Shown piece after piece: positions 11,669 through 23,476 of a DNA stretch of 64,000 nt. The stretch lies in NCBI GenBank assembly GCA_025765595.1, contig JAIVFH010000022.1, forward strand, positions 248,001 to 312,000. Reading direction: 5' to 3'. A program made the position numbers and the translations under genes. The notes below the pieces were generated by a model that saw only the letters and a list, made by a program, of their open reading frames with translations, was not told the DNA's origin and ran no database searches. The stretch is from Obelidium mucronatum. Its lineage: Eukaryota > Chytridiomycota > Chytridiomycetes > Chytridiales > Chytriomycetaceae. The first letter of the stretch is position 1, and each line of letters begins with the position of its first letter.

Positions 11669-12323
11669 TCAAGCCAGCAAAGCAGCAGCCAAAAGAGAAC
11701 CCATTGATAGGAATACAGAATCAGCCGAACTCTTTGAAGTAGTGGCAGCAACAGTAGTAGCAGCCGCTTTACTTGTGGTAGTAGCAGCAACAACAGTAGT
11801 GGTTTGCGCTGGGGCTGCGATAACCGTTGGGGCAGCCGCAGTAGTACCCGCAGCAGCAGCAGGAGCTGGAGCAACCGTCAACGCAAACTTCATGCCGAAT
11901 CTGCAATGTGCACCATCATGCACTGGACAGACAATGTAGTAGGTTCCTGGGGTGGTAAGGGTATAGCTGAAGCTGGCAACGAGGCCATTGGAAGTCAATC
12001 CAAGAACTGGTGGCGTGGCGTCGTTTACAGTGCATGCTGCATATTGATCGGACGTGACATCAACGATGGAGTGGAGACCGGCTGCACCCAAGTCAAAGTT
12101 AAGCTATAAAAAAAAAACATTTAAAATGATGATGGGGTGGTGAGTATTTGAAGTTAAGGGAAAGGTTAAACAAGTGGGTAAACTTTACAATATCTCCAAC
12201 TGTGGCGGCGGTTGGGGCGTTTTGGAAGGGTGCTGGGCTACTTCCGGTAGATGCAATGTTGAAGGTTGCTGCATTGGCACCAGTGATCGAGGCGAGAGTG
12301 GCAAAGAGGATCGAAGAGAGCAT
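11669..12323 (-). CDS. secreted cupredoxin-domain protein with GPI-type C-terminus
   Basis: Two exons (12323-12189 and 12103-11669) give 189 residues. A signal peptide (LFATLASITGANA) leads into a plastocyanin-like domain: GDILNFDLGAAGLHSIVDV, then YYIVCPVHDGAHCRFGMKF. The His in LHSIV and the Cys, His and Met in CPVH..AHC..GM are placed like type-1 copper ligands (inference from the family). The domain is followed by an Ala/Thr-rich linker and a hydrophobic C-terminus (SMGSLLAAALLA) typical of a GPI-anchor signal. The intron interrupts GDI|LNF. A cell-surface copper protein is likely, which links it in theme to the BIM1-like cluster near 52-54.7 kb. Confidence 0.78.
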
Positions 12324-12888
12324 TTCTTGTATTATTATTTTTTTTTGTGGAAATTGGCCAGGGAAATTGGGGAATCCACTTTTTTCCCCTTCTCGGAATC
12401 ACATGATGATGTGAGCGTCGTGGCTGCAAGTCTCAAGGAGCATCTAGTGTTGGATCACCAATCTGCTGCTGGATAAGCCAATGTTTTATCTCAAACGCAA
12501 AAACTATTTTAGAGTAAAGCAAGAACGAGTTTCAATTATTGAATATTTCTGATGAATTTTCTCCTTGTGAATTCACTTCATATTGAAGTTGAAAGAAACC
12601 AAATTCTGTGGATATGTTTTTGGTCGACCAAGAAATAAAAAATAGACTCATCAATTTTCATGCAAATTTCATGCCGCATATATTTAAATATTACAACAAT
12701 AAATGGATTAAATTTTCATCACCATTTTTCTATTTCATTTTTTTGATATCAGATATGACATTTTTTTAATTTTTAGTCGGAATGACTTTTTTTCAGTTTC
12801 ATAATGACCCCCCCTTTAAACCTCGTTTGATTCCTTCTCGAAAGTCATTTTACCCCCCCAAAAAAAACCAACACCAAGAGACCACGCA
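12324..12888. other. AT-rich intergenic region, no gene seen
   Basis: About 565 bp with low-complexity A/T stretches. It separates the cupredoxin gene (transcribed leftward) from LEA2-like copy 7 (transcribed rightward), so it probably holds both promoters. I see no ORF, RNA gene or repeat that I can support. Confidence 0.5.
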
Positions 12889-14661
12889 ATGCCTCCTCTA
12901 GACGATGAATACAGCACCTTTGATTACAGCGGCAGGTCCGGTTACAGCAGCAACACCAACGGCAACAGTAATCAAGGGTATGATCCGCGCTACCAGCAAC
13001 AACAAGCTTTTCAAGGATACGGCGCCCACCACCAGCAACAACAACAGCAGCAGCAACAACAGCAACAATACAATAACTATTATTCTAGAAATGCCGCTCT
13101 TCAGCAAAAGTTAGTTTACACTTATTTTTTCTTTCCTTTGATTCCGAGATTTCTTGAAACCTAACGCCTCCCTCAATAACTCTTTCATTAACCAGCTATC
13201 AATACCCACCTACTTTTGTTGGAGGAGAAAGCAACTACGACAGTGACGATGATGATAGATACAGCCGACGCACTGCTGCTACAGCCGCCACCGCCGCCGC
13301 CAGTGACTCACCCGGTTTTGACCCGTTCGCTATTAGACAAAGTCCTGCTGGAGCTTCTGGATTGAGACTACCACCACCCAGTGCTCTTCACCGTCGAATG
13401 TCCAGTCCAACGAAAAGCCATGCAGACGAATCGTACTATACTACCACTACCACTACTAGAAAAGAATCGAATATCGAAGACGATGATCAAGTGAGATTAG
13501 TCAAGAATGGAAGCATCCCGTCGTCGGAACGTGGCGGTGGATATCGGCCCACAAGAGAGCAGAGGCTTGGACTTCCTGAAAAGAAGAGTGTGGCTTCGTT
13601 GGTGGGAACGTACATGTGTTGCTGTATCCCCAAGAGGCCCTTGTTTCGAATCATTTGTGCGGTTGTGGTGTTGCTTGTTTTGGGGGCTTTAGGGGTGTTG
13701 GGATACTTGTACTTTCCAAGGTACATTTTTTTTTTGTTTGGTTGTTGTGTTTTTGATAATTAATTTTTGTTTTTAATTTATTATTTTTTTTTTTTATAGA
13801 TTTCCTGTGATTCATGTAAACTCGATTGACTTGCAAAATTTGCAGAATGGAGCCTTCAACTTTTCGATTCCTGATGGGACTGGGAATTTGAATCATTTGC
13901 AGATTCAGTTGTCAATGAAGATGGAGATTAGCACGTATAATCCGAATTCGTATGGATTGCAAGTGGACGTTATTGATTTGACGGTGAGTAGTCTTTGATG
14001 CACTACCGACTGTAAATACTAAAAAAAAAAAACCAAATCACAAAAAAAATTTCAGGCACAAATGATGGTCAATACGTCATACATTTACAATCCATTGAAA
14101 ACGCAACCATTGACATCATTTGCATCACTTGTTGGAGCAGTGGGACCACCACCAAGCGGCAGAGAAAAGTTCCCAAACTACCGTGCCAGCAATAGTTCTG
14201 TGATTGGAACAGGACAAGTGAATTCAATCTACTTTCCACCGAAAAAGACTGTAAACTACACAATGATGTTTCTGTTGAACTACATGCCGGATCCGGTCGT
14301 TGGACTGTTGGCAGATCCAACAGTTTTGGAGCTTGCAGATGCATGTGGGATAACATCACGGTATATGCCGGCAGGAAGGCCCATGAAAATATCGTATGAA
14401 GCAAAAAGTGTTGTGACGGCGTTGAAGCCGATTGGGTACGCGCCTGTGATTCGGAATTCGATAATGATCAATTGCCCCGTGAGTCAGCCGCAGATTCAGG
14501 CTGTTGTGAAGGCAGCACAGTCGGGACAAAGCCCTATTGCAGCGCTGCAGGAGATCCTGGGAGGAGGGACTGGGGCGGGGCCCACGACACTGGGAACGGC
14601 GACGGAGGACGAGGCGGCAGCGGCAGCGGCAGCGGCAGCAGCGGCGGCAGGCCGGCGCTGA
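12889..14661 (+). CDS. LEA2-like single-pass membrane protein, paralogue 7
   Basis: Four exons (12889-13109, 13196-13720, 13800-13983, 14056-14661) give 511 residues. The N-terminus is Tyr/Gly/Gln-rich with a polyQ run, then acidic and Ser/Thr-rich. TYMCCCIPKRPLFRIICA precedes the helix ending YLYFPR. The ectodomain reads FPVIHVNSIDLQNL, ISTYNPNSYGLQVDVIDLT|AQMMVNTSY, KTVNYTMMF, DPTVLELADACGITSRY and INCPVSQPQI. It ends in a poly-Ala run (GCG/GCA codons) and RR. It is separated from the other six copies by two minus-strand genes, and is most like copy 6. Confidence 0.82.
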
Positions 14662-14784
14662 TTTCCTGTTTATTGTTCTTTTAGTTTAGTTGTGCCTCCA
14701 ATCGAATTCATTTCTGCATACTTCATTCTATTATTAAATGGAGCTGCATGTGGCTTGTGAAAGATTTGTTCTTGAAAACATTCA

Positions 14785-17700
14785 ATGCTTGGATCCTCGT
14801 TCCCCAGCGCGCCTTCGATCGGGCGGCTTGAGAACACAACGTCCGGGTCCGTGTACCGCCTCGTGGCCAAGAAGGGCGAGGGCGCGTTCTCGACGGTGTT
14901 TGCGGCAGTGTGCGAGGCGGCGCCGGACGGCGGCGTGCATGCGCGCAAGATGCACCCGATGTCGCCGCCGGCGCTCGCGGCGGGCGCGCCGGTCGCCGTG
15001 AAGCGCATCTCGCTGGGCGGCGGCGCGCGGCGGCCGAACAACTCGAGCAACTCGAACTCGAACTCGAACTACTCGAACTCGAACTCGACCAACTTCCTCG
15101 ACTTCAACGGCGCCTCGACCCGCCGCTTCGACGCTTCGCCCAGCGCCGACGACGTCGGCCTCGCCGAGTGCGACCTGCTGCGCCGCCTGACGTGGACCAC
15201 GAACGTGTTTGTGCCCGGCTGCGACCCGGCCGCGGCCGCCCCTGCCCAGGCCGCGCCGCCCAAGCCCGCCGCCGCCGCCGCCGCCGCCAGGCTGGACGCC
15301 GACGCGCTGCCGCTAACCCTCACCCAGGACCTCGATCGCGACGTGGGCGCCGGCGGCGGCGTCGTGAAGCTGTTTGAAGTTATTGAAAACGAAGACTCGC
15401 TGTTTTTCGTCATGGAGTACTGCGGGATGGGTGCGTTCCCGTTGTGTTGTATTACTCTCTACTCGCTTTCGCAAATCACATCATCATCACCAACACCATC
15501 AATCTTTGATCGAGAAGAAAAATTTTTTTAATTTCAAATTTTTTTATTTAGATTTGTTTCATTGCATCACTTCTCGTCATGGTCTTCCCAACACGGTCAT
15601 TAAAGATTTGTTTACTCAAATCTCTAATGCGGTTTACTTTTGTCATCAGAATGGTGTTTATCATCGAGATCTTAAACCTGAAAATATTTTGATTGATACT
15701 TCAAATCTTTCGATTCGTCTTGCTGACTTTGGTCTGGCTACCGATCAAGAATGGAGTGATAATATGGGTTGTGGATCTGTAAGATATATGGTATGTGTTG
15801 GTGTATCATGCGCCGCTTTCTTTCTTTCTTTCTTTCTTTCTCTCCTTCTTTCTTTCTTTCTTTCTCTCTCTTCTTTTTCTTTCTTTCATGCAAACTAACT
15901 CATGAAAACCAGTCTCCTGAATGTCTGGGGATTCCAATAGATACAATTTCAATGAACCCCCCAGCCAACATACGGCCAGGATACTCTCCCCTCAAAAATG
16001 ACGTGTGGTCTTTGGGTGTTATTCTCATCAATTTGGTCTTTTCCCGAAACCCATGGCACTCTGTAAAGGACGCCTTCTGTTGCACAAAGTACTTGTTCCT
16101 GCAGCAGCCAGCGCTCAAAGACGAATTCAATCTTTCAGACGAGTTCGACGCAATTCTGCGTCGCTGTTTTGATCCCAACCCGGAAACCAGATGCGGTGTT
16201 CTTGAGTTTCGTGACCTTGTCTGGCATTGCTCTTCGTTTACCAAGGATGGTCCGATCGAGCAGGAGGACGCACTGCCAGCTGTTCCCCCGCCTCCTCCAC
16301 AACAGGGAGGAAATGTTAAATTCGTTTACTTGGGTTACTCTGTCGGAGCGGAGTCTGACACTGCCAGCACTGCAAACTCAAACTTTTATGGAAGCTCCCA
16401 CCCTCCTGAATCCATTTCAGAAGGCTCTCAGACTTCTGTACCTCGCGCTGCGCCTCGGGCCCATCACTCCAAGAAGTTACCCTCTGTCACAATTCTGCAA
16501 AAAATGCTATCAGAATTGGACGTTGGTGATCGTCGTCGAACTAATACCCCAGTGGCTCTCCCTTCGCACGCTCTCACTAGAGGTGTTGAAATGAAATTTG
16601 GTGATTCGTCCTTGTCTAATTTAAGTACAAGTTCTGGCGGGAGCGTCGAACTCGAATCATCACATAACAACAACAAGGTGCCCATGGGACACAATGAGTC
16701 TGCCGCCAGTCACAGCGGATACGATCAGCAAAACCAATCAAGAGCTGTCGGAAACTCAGGAGCTCGCTTGGAAACACGGCCCTGGACAGGTGCTCGCGAA
16801 AGATCGTCATCATTAAGCAACAGCGTTGCACCAAATATGGATCAGATTTTGAATTCAAGACCTGGACAGTATTATTCCCCGTCTTCGACTCCAGTACCTC
16901 ACATTCGTGAACGGGCCGAATCTCTAAGCAAACACAACAATACCCAGTCTCACTACAATACCGATTATGATCCAAGAGGGGAGCCAAGCCAGCAGACTTT
17001 TCATACCCACTTCCAGTATCCGCACCAAGTCCCCCCACAACAGCAGCAGCAATTACCGCCTCAGACAAGATCACTTTCTTACACCAAGAACCTTTCACGA
17101 AGCGCCTTGTCTATTGCATCAAGCGTTGTAAATCATAGCGAGCCAGCACATAATCCTTTGTTTTCACCACACCTTCAGGAACAGCAGCAACCACGTATGC
17201 ATTCCGCACCAAATGCTGCGACAACACCAATTGTTCCAATTTCGCCAATCTCTATATCCACCCGCACCCTCCCACTCCTTCCAATCGGTCGTGCCCGCCT
17301 GGCCTCTAACGATCAGCAAATGATGTCGAGCCATCATTACAACACTCCCCCCCCTCCATCGTCGCCAACAACTGTACCAAACTCAATATACTCGTTTGAC
17401 GAACATGCCATTCCTTTTCAACAACAACAGCAACCACATTCACCACATCATCAACGCGCTCCTTCGAACCACAGACTGAGCTTATCCGTTACAAGCAGCA
17501 ACAACAGTAACCACAGCTCTAGCTCCAACAGCCGCGAAGACTCCACTTCCACCACCACGACCACGACCACCACCAGCAGCAGCAACCTCGGCGGCCCACA
17601 ACCACACCAACGACTCCGCCGATCCAGTGCCATGCCTCCCATGATGCAGCCTGTCCAAATACATTCCCAAACAGCAGCAGCAGCAGCAGCAGCATCTGGA

Positions 17701-18246
17701 CACGTCAGCACAAACTCATTGAGGAGCGTTTTGGGGACCCCACCATCGTCGTCGTCGTCGTCGTCGTCGTCTTCAACGTCTCCAGTAGTGGGCCGTTCCA
17801 TGATGGGGAAACTGTATCAACATAATCATCACCACCAACCAAACAGAAGTAGTTCTCTTTCCGCGATTGAAGATGACTTTGAGGCGCAAGTGATTGCATC
17901 TTATGGTGGAGCGGCAGGAGTAAACAGTATCAACAGTTTGGATCGCGTGTCGTCGTCAACATCGGACGAACAATCTGGTGGTAGTGCTGCTGCTGCTGCC
18001 ACGGCAGACCATGGGTTGCCAAGGATGAAGCCGGGTGTAGTAGGAGTGGTTGTTGATTACGATGATGAGAGTACAACAGAGTATAGTGGGGGTCCTGGTG
18101 CGTTTGGGGGTATACAAAGTGCGAGTAAATTGAAGCTGAGGAACAAGAGGTTGTCGATTGAGAGTGGTGGTGGTGGTGGTGGGGTTGGGAGAATGAGTTT
18201 GGATAGTGTAGAGTATGTGGGTGGGCCGGGGGTTTTTAAGACTTGA
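14785..18246 (+). CDS. Ran1/Sks1/Vhs1-like serine/threonine protein kinase
   Basis: Three exons (14785-15430, 15552-15790, 15913-18246) give 1072 residues. The N-lobe shows KKGEGAFSTVFAA (glycine loop) and APVAVKRI (catalytic Lys), interrupted by a long Ala/Asn/Ser insert. The hinge is FVMEYCGM. The catalytic loop is YHRDLKPENILID, the magnesium motif LADFGLAT, and the activation segment GCGSVRYM|SPECLG, followed by NDVWSLGVILINLV. This is the pattern of fungal Ran1/Pat1, Ksp1 and Sks1/Vhs1 kinases, which act in nutrient and meiotic control. After the kinase domain comes about 600 residues of disordered Gln/Ser/His-rich sequence. The first exon is very GC-rich while the rest is not. Intron 2 is a polypyrimidine (TTTC)n run. 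Confidence 0.85.
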
Positions 18247-18859
<613 letters not shown>

Positions 18860-21305
18860 CTAAAATTCAATCAATGGCGCATCTTGGGCAGGGGACGGTG
18901 CTTGTGGCGGTGGCACCTGGTGTTGGTGGTGTTGTTGTGGTTGTGGTTGTTGGTAAAGTTGTGGTTGCAAATGCTGTTGACCCAAAGGAGGCACCGCAGT
19001 TCCATAAGTATATTGAGGTTCCTGGGTGGTTTGATGCTGTTGTTGTTGCTGTTGTTGTGGAGGAGCGGGAGTGGTGGCATAGTTAGTTTGCGGTTGAGCT
19101 TGGGGTGGCGCTTGAACTTGAGCAGGGTCAACAGGAGGAGCAAACTGAAGCCCTTGCAGTGCCTCGAATGCTTGAGGTTGCTTTTGTGGAGATGGTTGCC
19201 GTTGGGCTGGAGCTTGCTGTTGCGGTTGAAGGGGGGGTTGACCTGCGTAATCAACCTGAGGTGGGGCATATGTTTGTTGTTGCTGCTGCTGATATGGATC
19301 TGGTTGCTGTTGTGGTGGAGGTGGAAACTGCTGATACATAGAGGGATCGTGCTGTGGTGGTGGTGCATATTCTTGTTGCGGTGGTGCATATCCTTCTGGA
19401 ACATATCCTCCCCACGCCTGTTGGGGCGGTTGATTGGCATACATGGGTTGTGGGCTTCCCTGGCTTTGTTGGTATGTTTGCTGAGCTGGTGGAATATAAT
19501 AGCCCGCTTGCTGTTGTGGGGGTGGAGCACCCCAATATTGCTGTTGAGGTGGCATACCATAGCCACCTCGCATATTCAATCTTTCCTGAAGCATCCGATC
19601 GTACATTTGCAATGAGTCCGAAACTTTCTCATTGATTTCCATGCTCTTTCGATACTTGCCAACGGCATCGTCCATAGACCATTGTAGTTTAGGTTGGAGT
19701 GCAAACAGTTGACTGTAAAGGGTCTGAAAAGAAAGAATAAGTTGTCTGAAAAGATATTCTTTTTATGACTAACCGAAATCTGAGAATGTGACATAACGCC
19801 GATGCCTCTTTGTTGCACATCAGCTTCCATTCGTTCAACTAAATCAGCAAATAGCTTCAAGTTATCAATCTCAATTCTTGACAGTTCGTTGGCGTTAGGT
19901 GCTGGAGTAAGGACAGACTCTGTTCCGGAGGCAGATACAGTTGTTGGTTGAGAGGGTGCCTCTGCGTAACCACCAAATCCAGAAAAGGTACTGCCCCCTG
20001 TACCGCCACTGCTTGTCGATGGATAGTTGACGCCAGATTTGTTATTCTCAGCGATTTTTAAATCTCTCAAAGATGCTTCAATGGCCGCTTTCAAGTCTTC
20101 ATCTTCTTCGTCGCTAGCAAAGTTGACTTTCTTGGGAGCAGGGGAAGCAGTTTTTCTTGCTGGAGGAGCTCCAGATGATGCAAGCGAGGCAGCAATTGCT
20201 CTTTCAATATCTTCTTGTTCTTTTCTGGCAGCCGAATCCACATTTGAATCATATCTGAAGGTCGTGTTGGCAGCAGCAGCTGGTGCGGAAATGGCACCAG
20301 CAGCTTTTGCGACAAGTTTCAAATGACAGCCATCACAAACACGGACAGGCTCGGTGATACCCAAGTGAGGAAGCGGTGCGGTTTTCGACGAGCATGAATG
20401 ACAAAATGTTTGACCACAGTTTCGACAATGATGCTTGCGAGTAAATGTTGTGAATTGGGTTCTGCATCGCATACAGACGTCACTCTCTGTCCATTCTGGA
20501 GCCTGTTGGTGCAATTTTCGTAGGTGAGCGCCAATTAAACCAACAAAGCACACATACAGTAGTTGTATCGATCATGATTGAAGAGACTTCAGCCTTCTCG
20601 ACAGGAGGAAAGGGAACACCTATATTGCTCGCGTAAGAAAGCCGATTGAAATCGAGGGGACTGTTTTCTCACCCTCACGCTTCAATGTATTGTATACTTC
20701 GCACGCGTAGGACAATTCGGGTTTTCCTTTGAATGAAAGACCCCAGTTTTGGATCAAAGCCAAAGCAGCTTTTCGAACAGCCAAGTCAGTCAATTGAAGA
20801 GACCCCCCCAACCCAACTAATGTATCCATGAAATCTTTTGCTGCGACTTCCACCAAGAAATGGCTTCCGCTATTTTTAGCACATGTATCCACCAGCTAGG
20901 TTATATGGTTAGTAATTCCACGTGGCGTACAGCACACACCCCTGTCTCTCCCCCCACAGCGCACCTTAATGGCAAGCAGTTGCACATTTGGATTTTTGTA
21001 CACAAGTCTCCGTTTGATGGCCGCAGCCGCATACTTTGCTGGAGTCTGCTTGGACTTGATTTTATCCGCAATATCCAAGTTTAAGAACATGTCTTCCGAG
21101 CCTAGCGGGAGATTCTCCGAAGTTGCCTTTTCTAAAGAGATGCGAGAAAGTGTGAGAATGGCTGTGTTGGCTGTGTTTTGATTGAGGCCCTCTCCTCCAC
21201 CCTTTCGCTCTCCCCGTTTCTTCACGTTCTGCAATTTCTAATTATCTAAAACCGTTACTAACCGACAAGTTCATCAAAGGGATTCGCTCCGAAAAACAAG
21301 GACAT
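18860..21305 (-). CDS. VPS27: ESCRT-0 subunit Vps27/HRS (VHS-FYVE-UIM)
   Basis: Multi-exon minus-strand gene starting MSLFFGANPFDELV|EKATSE at 21305. The VHS domain follows (KRRLVYKNPNVQLLAIK|LVDTCAKNSGSHFLVE). The FYVE finger has APEWTESDVCMRC, RKHHCRNCGQTFC and RVCDGC, which bind zinc and endosomal PI3P in this family. Two ubiquitin-interacting motifs follow (DIERAIAASLASSG and DLKAAIEASLRDLK). A helical segment and a Gln/Pro-rich tail come next, ending DAPLIEF, a clathrin-box-like terminus as in yeast Vps27. Junctions such as IMIDTTT|APEWT restore the family reading. The protein sorts ubiquitinated cargo at endosomes. Its start lies 137 bp from the start of the divergent EFHC-like gene. 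Confidence 0.93.
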
Positions 21306-21442
21306 TTGAAGGGTGATTTTTAATTATTTCTTGAAATTATTGATATTTATTATCTGAAATTTTCTGTACGGGATACCCCCTCCCTTCTTCAGCTTTTGGA
21401 AATCACTTTGAACATCTTTCAGCAATCTATTCTTTGTGAAAA

Positions 21443-23413
21443 ATGCACGATACGGACGCCACAGCTAAAGGCCTTCTCAAGAAGCTGCCCCTCCTTCCAG
21501 GCCACACGTTCGACTTTGAAAAGCTGGTTTGTAGTCGCGTTTTCAGACCAACTGAGAGACTGACTGCCTTGCCTGATTTGTTCTAGAGCCTTGCCAATCA
21601 CAGAAAATCACACGCTTTTGATTTTTGCAACACTGTTTCTGTGTTTTCTGGAGAAAAGCCTGGCATTGGTTTGATTCCCTTTCCATTGATGATACCAATT
21701 GGATATTATCTTACTGCTTTACAAACAGGCGGAAAAGACCTTTTTGGCCAGAAAGAAGCAAAGATTGCAACGTCTGTTGAGCAGTATCCCCATAGTAACG
21801 CGTTGGGCGAGTGTGTTCCAGCGTGGTTGGCCTTTGATAGAAAAGTGAGTCGATCACCCAAAGATTTACACACACAGGCAAAAAAAACAAACAGTACCAT
21901 ATCTGAACGATTAGGTTTTGAGATTTTATGCGTACTTCCAAGAGGCTGTACACGAGAAACGTGAAGAGCAATACAGAGTCAGAAAGTAAACAACCCAAAT
22001 GATCAAAAGTTGAGGCTAAAAAACGAAATTCCCAGAGTCAATATATACTTTTACTTGGAGGATGATACTATTCACGTCAGTGAACCAAAGTACCCAAACA
22101 GTGGGATTCCGCAGGGTATTATTCCACACAACGTTCGCGACAACAACTAACGTCCAACATTTGACCACAGGAACTCTCATTCGAAGACATAGAATTCCAA
22201 AGAACAATTCAGCTATTGGACAGCACTACACAATTACCGACCTTAACGTTGAAAAAGAGGTTACATTCTATGGAAGAACTTTCAAGCTTGTTGGATGCGA
22301 TCAATTCACCAGAGTAGGCTCTTTGTAAAGGATGTGATAATGAACTAACTATCTGTCCCATCCAAAAGGAATTCCTGACCAATCTTAAGATTAAAGTTCC
22401 AACTGGAAGTGAATTTCCGCCAGATCAGTATCAAATCCAGCGCAAAGAGCTTCTTTCAAGAATGAAGGCGACAAGACCATGTGTTCCAAACACATCTCTT
22501 AAAAAGTTTCTCGAGAACGATCGCCATGTGCTGCGTTTCTATTGTATTTGGGATGATACCAACACTGTATTTGGAGATATCCGACACATGGTGGTTCACT
22601 ATTACCTAAGCGATGATACTATCGACATCCACGAGAGTATTCCATCGAACAGTGGACGCCAACCAAACAGCATGTTCTTGCGCCGCTGTAAGCTGCCAAA
22701 ACACGCCACACCAGGTGCAAGCAGTCTCTCCGCAACTATTCCAGATGTTTACTTTACAGAGCGCGATTTCACGTTGGGTGCCGTTCTCCATTTAAACGGT
22801 CGCCCTTTTGTTATTTGCGATTGTGACGAATTCACCAAGGAATACTACCGTGAAAAATACGGCCTCGAGACATTTGACCCTGTTCGTCCTGAGGATTACG
22901 ATGAAATTCCCATTGAAGACCCGGTCCAGGAGCTCGCGAAGCAAAACCGTGTGGAATCTATGGTTCCCAACACGGCAAGCAACAACCAAGCTGCATCCTC
23001 TTCTGAAAAGAAGGGGTTCCGCAAAACTTATGATGGTTTGTTTTTGAGGTATTTGGCCGTTTTGAAGACAACAAAGCAAGTGGATTGTGATCGCAAGTTT
23101 GTAATTTCGTTGTATCTTGCGGACGATTCCATCTCCGTTTTTGAGCCACACCAACGAAACTCTGGTATTATGGGTGGAAAGTTTTTGGAAAAGGGAAAAA
23201 TCAAGAAACCCGACGGTGTTTCGTTCTACGAGTCGTCCGACTTTTATATCGGTAAGAGTAAAAACTTGATGTTGATTGGTACTAAAACAAAGACCCAAAA
23301 AAGGCGCCGAACTCACATTTCACAGCCACACATTCATCATTCGAAGCGCAGATGAGTATGCCCTTGTCTTCATGAGCCAGCACTCGGAAGAGTTTCCACA
23401 CTTTAAAAAATAA
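21443..23413 (+). CDS. EFHC1/2-like ciliary protein with DM10 domains
   Basis: Seven exons (21443-21526, 21587-21844, 21915-21985, 22036-22115, 22171-22313, 22369-23251, 23304-23413) sum to 542 residues. LPLLPGHTFDFEK at the start matches the EFHC N-terminus. Three DM10 repeats follow: VLRFYAYFQEAVHEK.EQYRVRKVNIYFYLEDDTIHV, VLRFYCIWDDTNTVFGD with HYYLSDDTIDIHE, and RYLAVLKTTKQ with SLYLADDSISVFE. Each ends in a GRTFKLVGCDQFT-type strand. EFHC proteins are microtubule inner proteins of axonemal doublets. No EF-hand extension is visible after the third DM10. The gene implies a motile flagellum in the life cycle. Confidence 0.9.
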
Positions 23414-23476
23414 GAAATATATATGCCCAAAAAACTTTTATTCATTATATTAATAAAGCTTCAGAAATACAATTGT

